Assembly: GCF_001426685.1 (NCBI RefSeq)
Contig: NZ_LMFB01000001.1
Location: 418,121-456,731 of the forward strand
Direction: 5' to 3'
Length of the DNA stretch: 38,611 nt
Source of the DNA: Rhizobium sp. Root483D2
Lineage (GTDB): Bacteria; Pseudomonadota; Alphaproteobacteria; Rhizobiales; Rhizobiaceae
A program made the translations under genes and the position numbers. The notes below the pieces were generated by a model, which did not search any database, had not been told where the DNA came from, and was given only the letters and a program-made list of their open reading frames with translations. How positions within the stretch are numbered: position 1 is the stretch's first letter; every line of letters begins with the position of its first letter. Positions 1 to 8,483 of the stretch are shown here, piece by piece.

Positions 1-3000
1 CCTCACCGTCACCTATCCGGATGGAACGACCGGAGCGGTCGTGGCGGGTCCCAATGGAAACTATACGATCACCTCACCTGGCGTGCAGACGACGGGAACG
101 GTCACAGCCCAGGCCACCGATGCGGCTGGTAACGATGGACCGTCTTCCACGGCCGCCTATACCGACGCCGTCGATCCGGATGCGACAGCCACCATCACGG
201 CGTTCACTGACAACCAGTCACAGCATATCGGCGATCTCTCGAATGGGGCGCTTACCAACGATGGTGAGCCTTTGTTGAAAGGCGATGTCAGCGGCCTTGC
301 CGACGGGGATATTGTCAGAATCTACAGGGGAGCTGCCCTCATCGGTACTGCGGCTGTTGCCGGAAACACTTGGTCCTTCCAGCTCGCCGCGCTTGCTGAT
401 GGCACGCATACCTACGTTGCCGTGATCGCCGATCAGGCTGGCAACGAGGGTACGCCCTCCTCCCTCTTTTCATTGACAGTCGATACAGCCATCACACCCG
501 GCACGCTGACGCTCGCCAACTTTACCGATACCGGAACGTCTGCATCCGACTTCCTCACGCAGGATACCGCCTTTGACCTCAGCCTTGCAGGCAGCGAGGC
601 AGGCGCCGGTATCGTCTATCAGATCTCGGCCAATGCCGGGACAAGCTGGACAGCCACCACCTTAGCACAAGCGGGCCTCACCGACGGCGCCTATTTCTAC
701 AGGGCCGTCGTTACCGATGCGGCCGGGAATTCTGCTGCATCCAACAGCATTGCGGTCACAGTTGACAATACCGCGCCGGCTGCAGGCGCGATCACACTGA
801 CGGGGTATACCGACAGCGGGGCGTCCGCGTCCGACTTCATCTCTACCAACGCGACGTTCAATCTGTCGCTCAGCGGTCAGGAAGCGGCGGCGGGCGTTGC
901 CTATAGCAGATCGACCGATGGGGGCGCGACCTGGACAGCCACGACATCAGCGCAGACCGGGCTTGCGGATGGACAGTACCAGTTCCGCGCTGATGTCACC
1001 GATGCTGCAGGCAATGCCGCAACCACCAATGTCTTTACGGTCACGGTCGATACAGCCATCACACCCGGCACGCTTTCGCTTTCCAACTTTACAGATACCG
1101 GCACGTCGGCGAGCGACTTCCTCACCCAGGATACCGCCTTCGACCTCAGCCTTGCAGGCAGCGAGGCGGGGGCAGCCGTCGTCTATCAGATCTCAGCCAA
1201 TGCCGGGGCAAGCTGGACAGCCACCACCCCGGTTCAAGCGGGCCTCACCGACGGCGCCTATCTCTACCGCGCCGTCGTCACCGATGCGGCCGGCAATTCG
1301 GCCGCGTCCAACAGCGTTGCAGTCACGGTCGACAATACTGCGCCGGCTGCAGGCGCAATCACGCTGACGGGGTATACCGACAGCGGTACGTCCGCTTCCG
1401 ACTTTATCTCCACCGACGCCACGTTCAATCTGTCGCTGAGTGGTCAGGAAGCGGCGGCAGGCATTGCCTATAGCAGGTCGATTGATGGCGGTGCGAGCTG
1501 GACAGCCACGACATCAGCGCAGACCGGGCTCGCGGACGGACAGTACCAGTTCCGCGCCGTCGTTACCGATGCTGCAGGCAATGCCGCAACCACCAATGTC
1601 TTTACGGTGACGGTTGCGGCGAATGCGCCGGTTGGAACGGCGGCCGTCAGCGGGATCAGCCAGGATGGGGCGTTGCTCGCGAATGACTTTGCCACCAATG
1701 ATAACCAGCTCTTGATTTCCGGGACGAATACGGTGCTGCACAGCGGCGAGATTGTGCGGGTCTCGCTTGACAATGGCACGACCTGGCTGACGGCCACGCA
1801 AGCGTCCGCCACCACCTGGTCGCTTGACCGGACGGCGGCCACGGCCCTGGCCAATGGCACCCACACGTTCCTGGCGCGCGTGGAAAGCCTGTCGGGCGTC
1901 GTCGGAACGTCGTCATCGCAGGCCGTGATCATCAACAGCGCTGCCAATGCGCAGATGGTGCTGGATCTGAACGCGACGAGCGACAATGGCGCCAGCACGA
2001 CGGACAATATTACCGGCCTGGTGACGCCTTCGATGACGGGAACGGTTTCTGGGCTGTTCTCAACCGAAGTGGCTGCGATCAATTCCGGCCGACTGAAGGC
2101 GACCCTGTTTGTCGATGGCGACAATGATGGTGTGATCGATGCGGGCGAGGTGATGCTCAGCGGTATCTCGATGACCGGCAGCGGCTCTTCGGCGACGTTC
2201 AATGTCAGCATGAATGCGCTGCCGAACGGCTCGTATAATGTGAAGACGGCGTTGATCGATACGGTCGATAGCGGCGTCAAGCTGGTTGGCCTGCTCGATG
2301 GCAGCGCTGTGCCGCGCCTGGTGATCGACACGGCGGGGACGCCAAGCACCGGCTTTTCCGCGACGGCCAATAGCGGCCTTGGGTCCTCGGCGAAAAATGT
2401 CGGCGATTTCAATGGCGACGGGTACGACGACTTCCTCGTCACCGCGCCGCAGCAGCTGACCTTGGGCGGCTCGACGTCCGGTTCGGCCTATATTCTCTAC
2501 GGTTCGAGCACCGGGCTTCCCAACGTGTCTCTGGCGTCGCTCACTGCGGCGCAGGGTATCCGTGTCACCAACACCGACGGAAGAGGCGACGGCTATCCGC
2601 CCTATGCAGCCGCCTCGACCGGCGACCTCAACAATGATGGCTATGCCGATGTGGTGATGTCGTCGCATGTGAATGATGGCGGCGTGATCATCTGGGGACG
2701 CGGCGGCAATACGACCGCGAGCATCAATGTCAGCAGTTTCGGCAATACGGCGACAACCGACGGCACCTATTTCCATGGCAATTCCGCCTGGATCGGCGCC
2801 AGCGTCGCTGTCGGCGACATGAATGCCGATGGCTATGACGATCTGCTGGTCGGCGATATCTATAATGACAATGTCTGGGTCATTTTCGGCCACGGGGGTG
2901 CGCCCGGTTCCGCGTCATGGGGGAACTTTTACCTATCTGACGGCGCCGGGCTTTATACGATGGTCAACGGCGCCCCGGTTTCACCGCTTTCGACCTCGCT

Positions 3001-4528
3001 CTATATGCGCGTCACCGCCAGCGGCTCCAGCAGCTATGCGGATGAACTCGCGTCCAACACGACGATACTCGGAGACGTCAATGGAGACGGCATCAACGAT
3101 TATCTGCTGACATCACCGCTCGCCGACGATGGCGCGGGCGATGCCGGGACCGCCTATCTGGTTTTCGGGAGCCGGACCCCTCTCAGCAGCAGCACAACGG
3201 GGATCGGGCTGGGAAGCCTTTCGTCCACGCAGATGATCAAACTGACCGGAGCACAGGCTTCTGAATGGCTGGGCGGCCGCGGTGAAACGAACGGTCCGAT
3301 CGGCATGCTGTACAATCATCCCCAGGCGACGGCCAATCTCGGTGATATCAATGGCGACGGCATTGCCGACTTCGCCATCGGCTCACCGGGATGGGGCGAC
3401 AGCAACAATGACGACTTCGGGGCCGGCCGCGTCTACGTGATCTACGGAAAGGCCAATGGCGTCGCCTGGAGCAATATCAGTCTCGCCACCTTGAACGGCA
3501 CCAATGGTTTCATCCTGCAGAAACCTTCCGCCACCATCGCCTCCATAAATACGCTCGGCTACTCGATCTCCGGTCTGGGGGATGCCAATGGCGATGGCAT
3601 CAGCGATTTCGTGGTCAGCGCTCCCAATGAAACCGTCGGGCTCAATGTATCCGCCGGTGCCGCCTATCTGGTCTATGGCCAGGCGGGCGGGTTCTCGGGA
3701 GCGTTCATGAGCGGCGGAGTGGCCGATCTCGATGCCATGGTCACCGGCGGCCGCGCGGTGAAATACACGGGCACGTCAGTGAACGGGCTTTTCGGTTCGG
3801 CGACGGCATTCGGGGATTGGAACGGCGATGGCTTTGCCGATGTCAGCATCGGCGAAAATCATGGCAGCACCGGCGCGCTCAATGGCGGAACCTACTATGC
3901 CTATTTCACCAACCCCGCCAATCTCACCCAATCCTATTCGCTCGGCAACGATATCCTGGCGGCAGGCGGAACCAGCGTCGGCTTCGGCGCACCCGTCAAT
4001 GGTGTCGACCGGATCACCGGCGGGGCCGGCAACGACATCATCACCGGGATTGGCACCGACACGACCGGCACGACGGCAACATCGACGCTGCACGATGCGG
4101 TCTATGGTGCAGTTGGCGACGACACGATCGGCATTACCGGCACCAACTTCACGTTGATCGACGCCGGATCGGGCAACGATATCCTGCGCTTCGACAATGC
4201 GGTTGGGCTCAGCCTCGACCTAACAGCCTATGGCCTGAGGGTTCAGGGGTTCGAGCGCATAGACCTTGGCACCGGAGCCAATACGCTGGCTCTCAGTCTG
4301 GCCGATGTCCTGCGCCTTCCCGATCAAACGGGTGCATCCCTGCATCCGCTTCTGATCAACGGCGGAGCGGACGATACCGTAAACCTGGCAGAAGCGATCG
4401 GCACCGGCTGGGCGGATTCAGGAAACCAGACGATCGGCGCCGTCATCTACGACGTCTGGCACAATGCCACGATGGGGAGCAACACCAATGCCGACTTGCT
4501 GATCCAGCAGGGCATCAGCGTTGTTTGA
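1..4528 (+). CDS. Giant Ig-like/FG-GAP type I-secreted adhesin, 3' part
   Basis: The frame is open from base 2, so the gene begins before the window; 1508 residues are visible, ending at TGA 4526-4528. In order it shows the end of one Ig-like domain, a second Ig-like domain (about nt 185-480), four alternating Ig-like domains A-B-A'-B' (479-1612) with endings of the type VTDAAGN, two further beta-rich modules (1620-2340) including a DGDNDGVID calcium-type motif, then seven FG-GAP motifs of form DxNxDGxxD (near 2404, 2624, 2818, 3076, 3344, 3582 and 3817) that would make a seven-bladed propeller. One RTX-like GGAGND follows near 4020. The last 100 residues carry FERIDLGTGANTLALSLADV, typical of the C-terminus of uncleaved type I secretion substrates. 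Transport genes follow directly. It is probably a surface or biofilm adhesin of the BapA/LapA class. The N-terminal retention region lies outside the window, so cell anchoring cannot be judged. Confidence 0.9.
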   Translation, partial: LTVTYPDGTTGAVVAGPNGNYTITSPGVQTTGTVTAQATDAAGNDGPSSTAAYTDAVDPDATATITAFTDNQSQHIGDLSNGALTNDGEPLLKGDVSGLADGDIVRIYRGAALIGTAAVAGNTWSFQLAALADGTHTYVAVIADQAGNEGTPSSLFSLTVDTAITPGTLTLANFTDTGTSASDFLTQDTAFDLSLAGSEAGAGIVYQISANAGTSWTATTLAQAGLTDGAYFYRAVVTDAAGNSAASNSIAVTVDNTAPAAGAITLTGYTDSGASASDFISTNATFNLSLSGQEAAAGVAYSRSTDGGATWTATTSAQTGLADGQYQFRADVTDAAGNAATTNVFTVTVDTAITPGTLSLSNFTDTGTSASDFLTQDTAFDLSLAGSEAGAAVVYQISANAGASWTATTPVQAGLTDGAYLYRAVVTDAAGNSAASNSVAVTVDNTAPAAGAITLTGYTDSGTSASDFISTDATFNLSLSGQEAAAGIAYSRSIDGGASWTATTSAQTGLADGQYQFRAVVTDAAGNAATTNVFTVTVAANAPVGTAAVSGISQDGALLANDFATNDNQLLISGTNTVLHSGEIVRVSLDNGTTWLTATQASATTWSLDRTAATALANGTHTFLARVESLSGVVGTSSSQAVIINSAANAQMVLDLNATSDNGASTTDNITGLVTPSMTGTVSGLFSTEVAAINSGRLKATLFVDGDNDGVIDAGEVMLSGISMTGSGSSATFNVSMNALPNGSYNVKTALIDTVDSGVKLVGLLDGSAVPRLVIDTAGTPSTGFSATANSGLGSSAKNVGDFNGDGYDDFLVTAPQQLTLGGSTSGSAYILYGSSTGLPNVSLASLTAAQGIRVTNTDGRGDGYPPYAAASTGDLNNDGYADVVMSSHVNDGGVIIWGRGGNTTASINVSSFGNTATTDGTYFHGNSAWIGASVAVGDMNADGYDDLLVGDIYNDNVWVIFGHGGAPGSASWGNFYLSDGAGLYTMVNGAPVSPLSTSLYMRVTASGSSSYADELASNTTILGDVNGDGINDYLLTSPLADDGAGDAGTAYLVFGSRTPLSSSTTGIGLGSLSSTQMIKLTGAQASEWLGGRGETNGPIGMLYNHPQATANLGDINGDGIADFAIGSPGWGDSNNDDFGAGRVYVIYGKANGVAWSNISLATLNGTNGFILQKPSATIASINTLGYSISGLGDANGDGISDFVVSAPNETVGLNVSAGAAYLVYGQAGGFSGAFMSGGVADLDAMVTGGRAVKYTGTSVNGLFGSATAFGDWNGDGFADVSIGENHGSTGALNGGTYYAYFTNPANLTQSYSLGNDILAAGGTSVGFGAPVNGVDRITGGAGNDIITGIGTDTTGTTATSTLHDAVYGAVGDDTIGITGTNFTLIDAGSGNDILRFDNAVGLSLDLTAYGLRVQGFERIDLGTGANTLALSLADVLRLPDQTGASLHPLLINGGADDTVNLAEAIGTGWADSGNQTIGAVIYDVWHNATMGSNTNADLLIQQGISVV
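479..1612 (+). repeat. Two tandem 567-bp copies encoding Ig-domain pairs
   Basis: The unit starting at 479 (GTCGATACAGCCATCACACC) recurs with the same first bases at 1046, giving a period of 567 bp or 189 codons. Each copy encodes two different Ig-like domains. Long stretches are identical or nearly so at DNA level, including many silent positions, which points to recent duplication or ongoing gene conversion. It lies wholly within the adhesin gene and keeps frame. Confidence 0.9.
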
Positions 4529-4821
4529 TCTGCTGCAAGGCGGCGTTTTTGCTGCCTTGCCTGCCCAGACGCAAGTCCGGGCAAACTGCGGGAACTGTAC
4601 TGCGTCCGCAATTGCGTAAACACGAATGGGCAGAGCACGTCCGCATTTCACGGAAAGCGGACATGCTGCGGACACAACAGATTCGGAGACGCTTTTTGGG
4701 CAATATGCAGATTTCAGACTGTGTGCCGATCGCCGGCGGAACCCTTATTTTTCGGTCCCCGGCGATCCATTTTCAACGAACCTTTCGTCTTGTCATCGGG
4801 GAGACGTGCCGAAACTTCGCA
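4529..4821 (+). promoter_or_regulatory. Adhesin-tolC spacer with two stem-loops
   Basis: Just after the adhesin stop, 4535-4544 pairs with 4551-4560 (10 bp, one G-U, loop GTTTTT). There is no U-tract after it, so it may be an attenuator or mRNA-stabilising hairpin rather than a full terminator. A second hairpin at 4639-4662 has GTCCGC/GCGGAC outer arms and TTTC/GAAA inner arms with one bulged A. It sits directly before an in-frame ATG at 4663. Together they could lower transport-gene expression relative to the adhesin. No convincing sigma70 promoter was seen. Confidence 0.4.
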
Positions 4822-6222
4822 GTGCGTTTGCTCCGTATCGCAAGCCCGCCCATGGTGGCCGCATTCTGCGCCATCAGCCTAGCGGGGTGCGAGACCGGTG
4901 CGACCGGCCCTGCGGCCAATCCGCCGGTCAACCGGCAAAGCCGAAACGCCAGCGAAGCTCTGCACACGGGCAGCGTGCGTGTTGTTGCCTCCAAGCCATC
5001 AGAGGCGCTGCGTATCAGGATCGACGGCATGAATCTCGCTGAAGCGATCGGCATCGCGATCTCCCGTCATCCGGATATCAGCCGTGCCAATGCCGTTGTC
5101 GCGCAAAGCGCATCTGAAGTGGCCATCGCCAGGTCCGCCTGGTATCCCGCCCTGACCTATAATGTGCAGCCGGGCTATGGCACGTTCGGCGGCGAGAGGA
5201 AGGCGGGGCTGCATGGTTCGCTCGGCGTCACGCAGCTGATCTACGATTTCGGCAAGACACCGGGCCAGGTTTCCGCCGCCAGCGCCACCCTGTCGCAACG
5301 CCGCCATCTTCTCAACGATACCACCGAAACGGTGGCCTACGAGACTGCAGCCGTGTTTGTCGAGCTTGCCGCCGGGCAGGATATGAAGGCAGCCGCAGCC
5401 CGGCAGGTAAAGGCGCTGCAGGATATTCACGCGAAGATCCGGCAACGGGTGCAGGCGGGCCTTTCCGACGCGTCCGACCAAAGCCAGGCGGATGTCGCCA
5501 TCCAGCGCGCTTCGGCCGAGGGACTGAAAGCAGAGACGCGCTTTGACCTTTCAGCCGGAAAGCTCGCCGAACTCATCGGCGTGCGGCCGCAGCGGATTGC
5601 CAGTCTGGCAGGAACGCAAAAGCTTTTGCAAAGCCTCGGCGCCGAGGCCGGCAATATCGAGCAGACGCCTGCCATTCGTGCTGCGAGCGCCGCTGTGGAC
5701 GCCGCAGACGCCCAGTTGCGGGTCGCAAAGGCCGATCGCTGGCCGTCGCTCGGCATCACCGCCAGCCAGAGCAGATCGAGCGCCTCGGATTCATCCGATG
5801 ACAAGCCGTTCGTCGGACTGGCGATCAGCGGAGGCTTCTCGCTTGGCGGCCTGGCGCAACATAAAGTCGCCGCCGCAGAAGCGGAGAAACGCGCAAGCGC
5901 CCAGGCGCTCGAAAACCAGCGGCTCGTGACGCGCACCGCGCTCGGATCGGCCGAAACGGAGACGGCTGGCGCTGCCGCCCGTCTGGTCAGCTACAACAAG
6001 GTCATCGCGCTGACCCGATCGTCGCGCGATCTCTATTGGCAGGAATACACGCTCAACAAGCGCCCTCTCACCGACGTGATCAACGCCGAACGGGACGTCT
6101 ACACCGCCGAAGGCGAACGCATCAATGCGGCGGCGGACGGCATAGTCTCGAAGATCAAGGCCTATGCGGCGCTCGGCCGGTTGACCGCGATGCTGAGCCA
6201 GAAAATGCGGGATCAGCCATGA
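4822..6222 (+). CDS. TolC-family outer-membrane factor, predicted lipoprotein
   Basis: This is the outer-membrane exit duct of the type I secretion system, 466 residues from the chosen GTG start. That start gives a textbook lipoprotein signal: n-region MRLLR, a hydrophobic core and lipobox LAGC followed by E, which predicts outer-membrane sorting. The mature part has the two related alpha-helical OEP halves of TolC proteins, with recognisable starts such as LAEAIGIAISRHPDISRA and ITASQSRSSAS, and the late motif LTDVINAERDVYTAEGE. In-frame ATGs at 4663, 4705 and 4852 are alternatives. The first two would put an unusual polar extension before the signal peptide, and the last removes the positive charges. 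The ribosome site for GTG is loosely spaced (GGGGAG near 4798), so the start is uncertain. The stop overlaps the ABC gene by ATGA. The role resembles BapB/LapE. Confidence 0.85.
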   Translation: MRLLRIASPPMVAAFCAISLAGCETGATGPAANPPVNRQSRNASEALHTGSVRVVASKPSEALRIRIDGMNLAEAIGIAISRHPDISRANAVVAQSASEVAIARSAWYPALTYNVQPGYGTFGGERKAGLHGSLGVTQLIYDFGKTPGQVSAASATLSQRRHLLNDTTETVAYETAAVFVELAAGQDMKAAAARQVKALQDIHAKIRQRVQAGLSDASDQSQADVAIQRASAEGLKAETRFDLSAGKLAELIGVRPQRIASLAGTQKLLQSLGAEAGNIEQTPAIRAASAAVDAADAQLRVAKADRWPSLGITASQSRSSASDSSDDKPFVGLAISGGFSLGGLAQHKVAAAEAEKRASAQALENQRLVTRTALGSAETETAGAAARLVSYNKVIALTRSSRDLYWQEYTLNKRPLTDVINAERDVYTAEGERINAAADGIVSKIKAYAALGRLTAMLSQKMRDQP

Positions 6223-8483
6223 CCCTCACAGCCGCCGGAGAAGCGAAAGGCCCGCCTCAAAGTGGCGATCAAGAGGGCGAAGATCGGGACGGCGGGGATC
6301 GGGAAGATGCTGGCCGGCTCCGCGAGGGCCGGGAGGGCACAGCGGGGCCGTGGGTCGATGCGGTGCTGCTTGCAGCGCGTCATCTCGGCGTTGCGGTGTC
6401 GCCCGAGCTGGTGCGCAACTCTTCGGCCTGGGCCAGCCGCGCCGATAGCGGACAGGCCATCATCGACATTGCCCTCTCCGCCGGGCTTTCCGGCACTTTC
6501 GTCGAAATCCCGTTGCATGAAATTTCCCCGATCATGCTCCCTGCGCTGGTTGCAGTCAGCGATACGCATACCGGCGTCATCACCAGAATAGACGGCGACA
6601 GAGCGACCCTTTCGATCTGGATCGATGGCCGGGCGGTTGACTATACCGTGCCGTTGCAAAAGCTGGAAACCAAGCTGCCGGAGCGGCGGGTGCTCCTGGT
6701 GCGCGCGCGCGAGATCGTGCGGGATTCGCGGCTCGACCGCTATCTCAGCCAACGGCCACGCTCCTGGCTCACCGGTATTTTCACCAGCAATTGGCCGGTT
6801 CTGATTGAGCTTGGACTTGGCTCGCTTTTTGCCAACCTGCTGGCAATCGGCACCTCTCTCTTTGCCATGCAGGTCTGGGACCGCGTGGTGCCGGCGCAGT
6901 CGCTCAACACGCTGTGGGTATTAACCTCCGGACTGGTTGTGGCGCTCGTGCTGGAATTCCTGATCCGCACGGCGCGCCTTTCGATCGTCGATCATTTCGG
7001 CAAGCAGGCCGATCTGAAGCTTTCCGCGATGTTCTTTGCGCGCGTCCTCAACATCCGCAACGATGCGCGGCCGCGTTCGCCGGGCACGCTCATTTCGCAG
7101 CTGCGCGATCTCGAGCAGATCCGCGAGTTGTTGACCTCCTCTGCGCTCGGGGTGATGCTCGATCTGCCCTTCGTCGCCGCGTTCCTGTTTATCATCTGGC
7201 TGCTGGGCGGTCCTCTTGTCTTCGTTCCGCTTGCCGCCATCCCGCTTCTGATCATTCCCGGCGTGCTTGCGCAGCTGCCGCTTGCCCGCCTGTCGGCGGA
7301 GGGTTTGAGCGAGGCTGCCCTGCGCAACACCATCCTGATGGAATCGGTTTACCGGGCGGAGGATATCAAGATCCTGCAGGCCGAACCGCGCTTCCGCAGA
7401 TTGTGGAACAGCACCAATCAGGTGAGCGGTGACATCGGGCTGAAGCAGCGTCAGCTCGGAGGCCTGCTGGTGAATTTTGCCCAGGCCGTGCAGCAGCTTG
7501 CCTATGCCGGCGTGGTGATTGCCGGCGTCTATGGCATCCTCGACGGCAGCCTGTCGTTCGGCGCGGTTCTCGCCTGCTCGATCCTCACCAGCCGCACCAT
7601 CGCGCCGGTCGGTCAGATTTCCGGGATCCTCAGCCGCCTGCAGAACGCGCGCGCCGGCAAGAAGGGGCTGGATTCCCTTCTCGACCTTCCCGTCGATCAC
7701 GATCCGGAAAAACACAGCTACCACAAGCCTGCTCTGGCCGGACGCTATCGCTTCGAAAACGTCGTCTACGCCTATGAGCCTGAGGCAAAGCCCGCCCTTA
7801 TCATTCCGGGGCTGGCGATCGAGCCCGGTGAACGCATCGCGATCCTTGGCCGGGTCGGTGCCGGGAAATCGACTTTTCTCCGGCTTGCAGCGGGGCTGGC
7901 GACGCCGGGCAAGGGCAATATCCTGCTCGATGGCACGGCGATGGGCCTGATCGATATTGCCGATATTCGCCGCGATACCGGCGTTCTCCTCCAGGAGACC
8001 AGCCTGTTTTACGGCTCGCTGCGGGACAATCTCCTGATCGGCAACCCGCTTGCCTCGGACGGCCAGATTTTGGAAGCCATGCGGCTTTCCTGCGCCGATC
8101 AGCTTCTGCTCGATCAACCGCACGGGCTGGACCTCAAGCTGCGCGAGGGGGGAATTGGTCTGTCCGGCGGCCAGAAGCAGGCCTTGATGCTGGCGCGGCT
8201 GGTTTTGCGCGCTCCAAGCATCGTCATTCTCGACGAGCCGACAGCATCTCTCGATGAAGGGACAGAACTCCTGATCATCGAGCGCATGAAGGCCTGGCTT
8301 GGGGAACGCACGCTGATCGTGGCCACCCATCGTTTCGCCCTGCTCGCCCTGGTCGATCGTATCATCGTCGTCGATGGCGGGCGCGTCGTGCTCAACGGCG
8401 CCAAAGAAGAGGTCCTGCGGGTCCTGTCCGGCAAGGGTCCGGCGCAGCCCGCCAACAGGGCGAACCTGGAGCAGCTCCCATGA
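6219..8483 (+). CDS. Type I secretion ABC transporter, C39-like N-domain (LapB/BapC type)
   Basis: This inner-membrane ATPase (754 residues) drives export of the adhesin. ATG 6219 overlaps the upstream TGA as ATGA. After an acidic, low-complexity 40-residue N-terminus comes a peptidase-C39-like domain (about 43-170). The usual catalytic Cys segment reads DAVLLAARHLG, so the domain has no catalytic cysteine and should bind the substrate rather than cleave a leader. A six-helix membrane domain spans about 180-470. The nucleotide-binding domain has Walker A GRVGAGKST (544-552), signature LSGGQKQ (648-654), Walker B IVILDEP (668-674) and the switch H in ATHRF. The match to LapB/BapC/HasD-like exporters of large RTX or Ig adhesins is good. 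It ends with ATGA overlap to the HlyD gene, so the two are coupled. Confidence 0.93.
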   Translation: MTLTAAGEAKGPPQSGDQEGEDRDGGDREDAGRLREGREGTAGPWVDAVLLAARHLGVAVSPELVRNSSAWASRADSGQAIIDIALSAGLSGTFVEIPLHEISPIMLPALVAVSDTHTGVITRIDGDRATLSIWIDGRAVDYTVPLQKLETKLPERRVLLVRAREIVRDSRLDRYLSQRPRSWLTGIFTSNWPVLIELGLGSLFANLLAIGTSLFAMQVWDRVVPAQSLNTLWVLTSGLVVALVLEFLIRTARLSIVDHFGKQADLKLSAMFFARVLNIRNDARPRSPGTLISQLRDLEQIRELLTSSALGVMLDLPFVAAFLFIIWLLGGPLVFVPLAAIPLLIIPGVLAQLPLARLSAEGLSEAALRNTILMESVYRAEDIKILQAEPRFRRLWNSTNQVSGDIGLKQRQLGGLLVNFAQAVQQLAYAGVVIAGVYGILDGSLSFGAVLACSILTSRTIAPVGQISGILSRLQNARAGKKGLDSLLDLPVDHDPEKHSYHKPALAGRYRFENVVYAYEPEAKPALIIPGLAIEPGERIAILGRVGAGKSTFLRLAAGLATPGKGNILLDGTAMGLIDIADIRRDTGVLLQETSLFYGSLRDNLLIGNPLASDGQILEAMRLSCADQLLLDQPHGLDLKLREGGIGLSGGQKQALMLARLVLRAPSIVILDEPTASLDEGTELLIIERMKAWLGERTLIVATHRFALLALVDRIIVVDGGRVVLNGAKEEVLRVLSGKGPAQPANRANLEQLP

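Noticed and set aside
479..1612. Possible CRISPR-like repeat array
   Set aside because: The repeats are 567 bp, in frame and encode protein domains; there are no short repeats with unique spacers anywhere in the window.
1468..2442. Minus-strand frame within the adhesin
   Set aside because: Created by the repetitive GC-rich Ig repeats; the plus strand carries clear domains.
6921..8330. Long open minus-strand frame opposite the ABC transporter
   Set aside because: It is an antisense shadow of a clearly conserved gene: high GC at third positions removes stops on the other strand. It has no recognisable domain or ribosome site.
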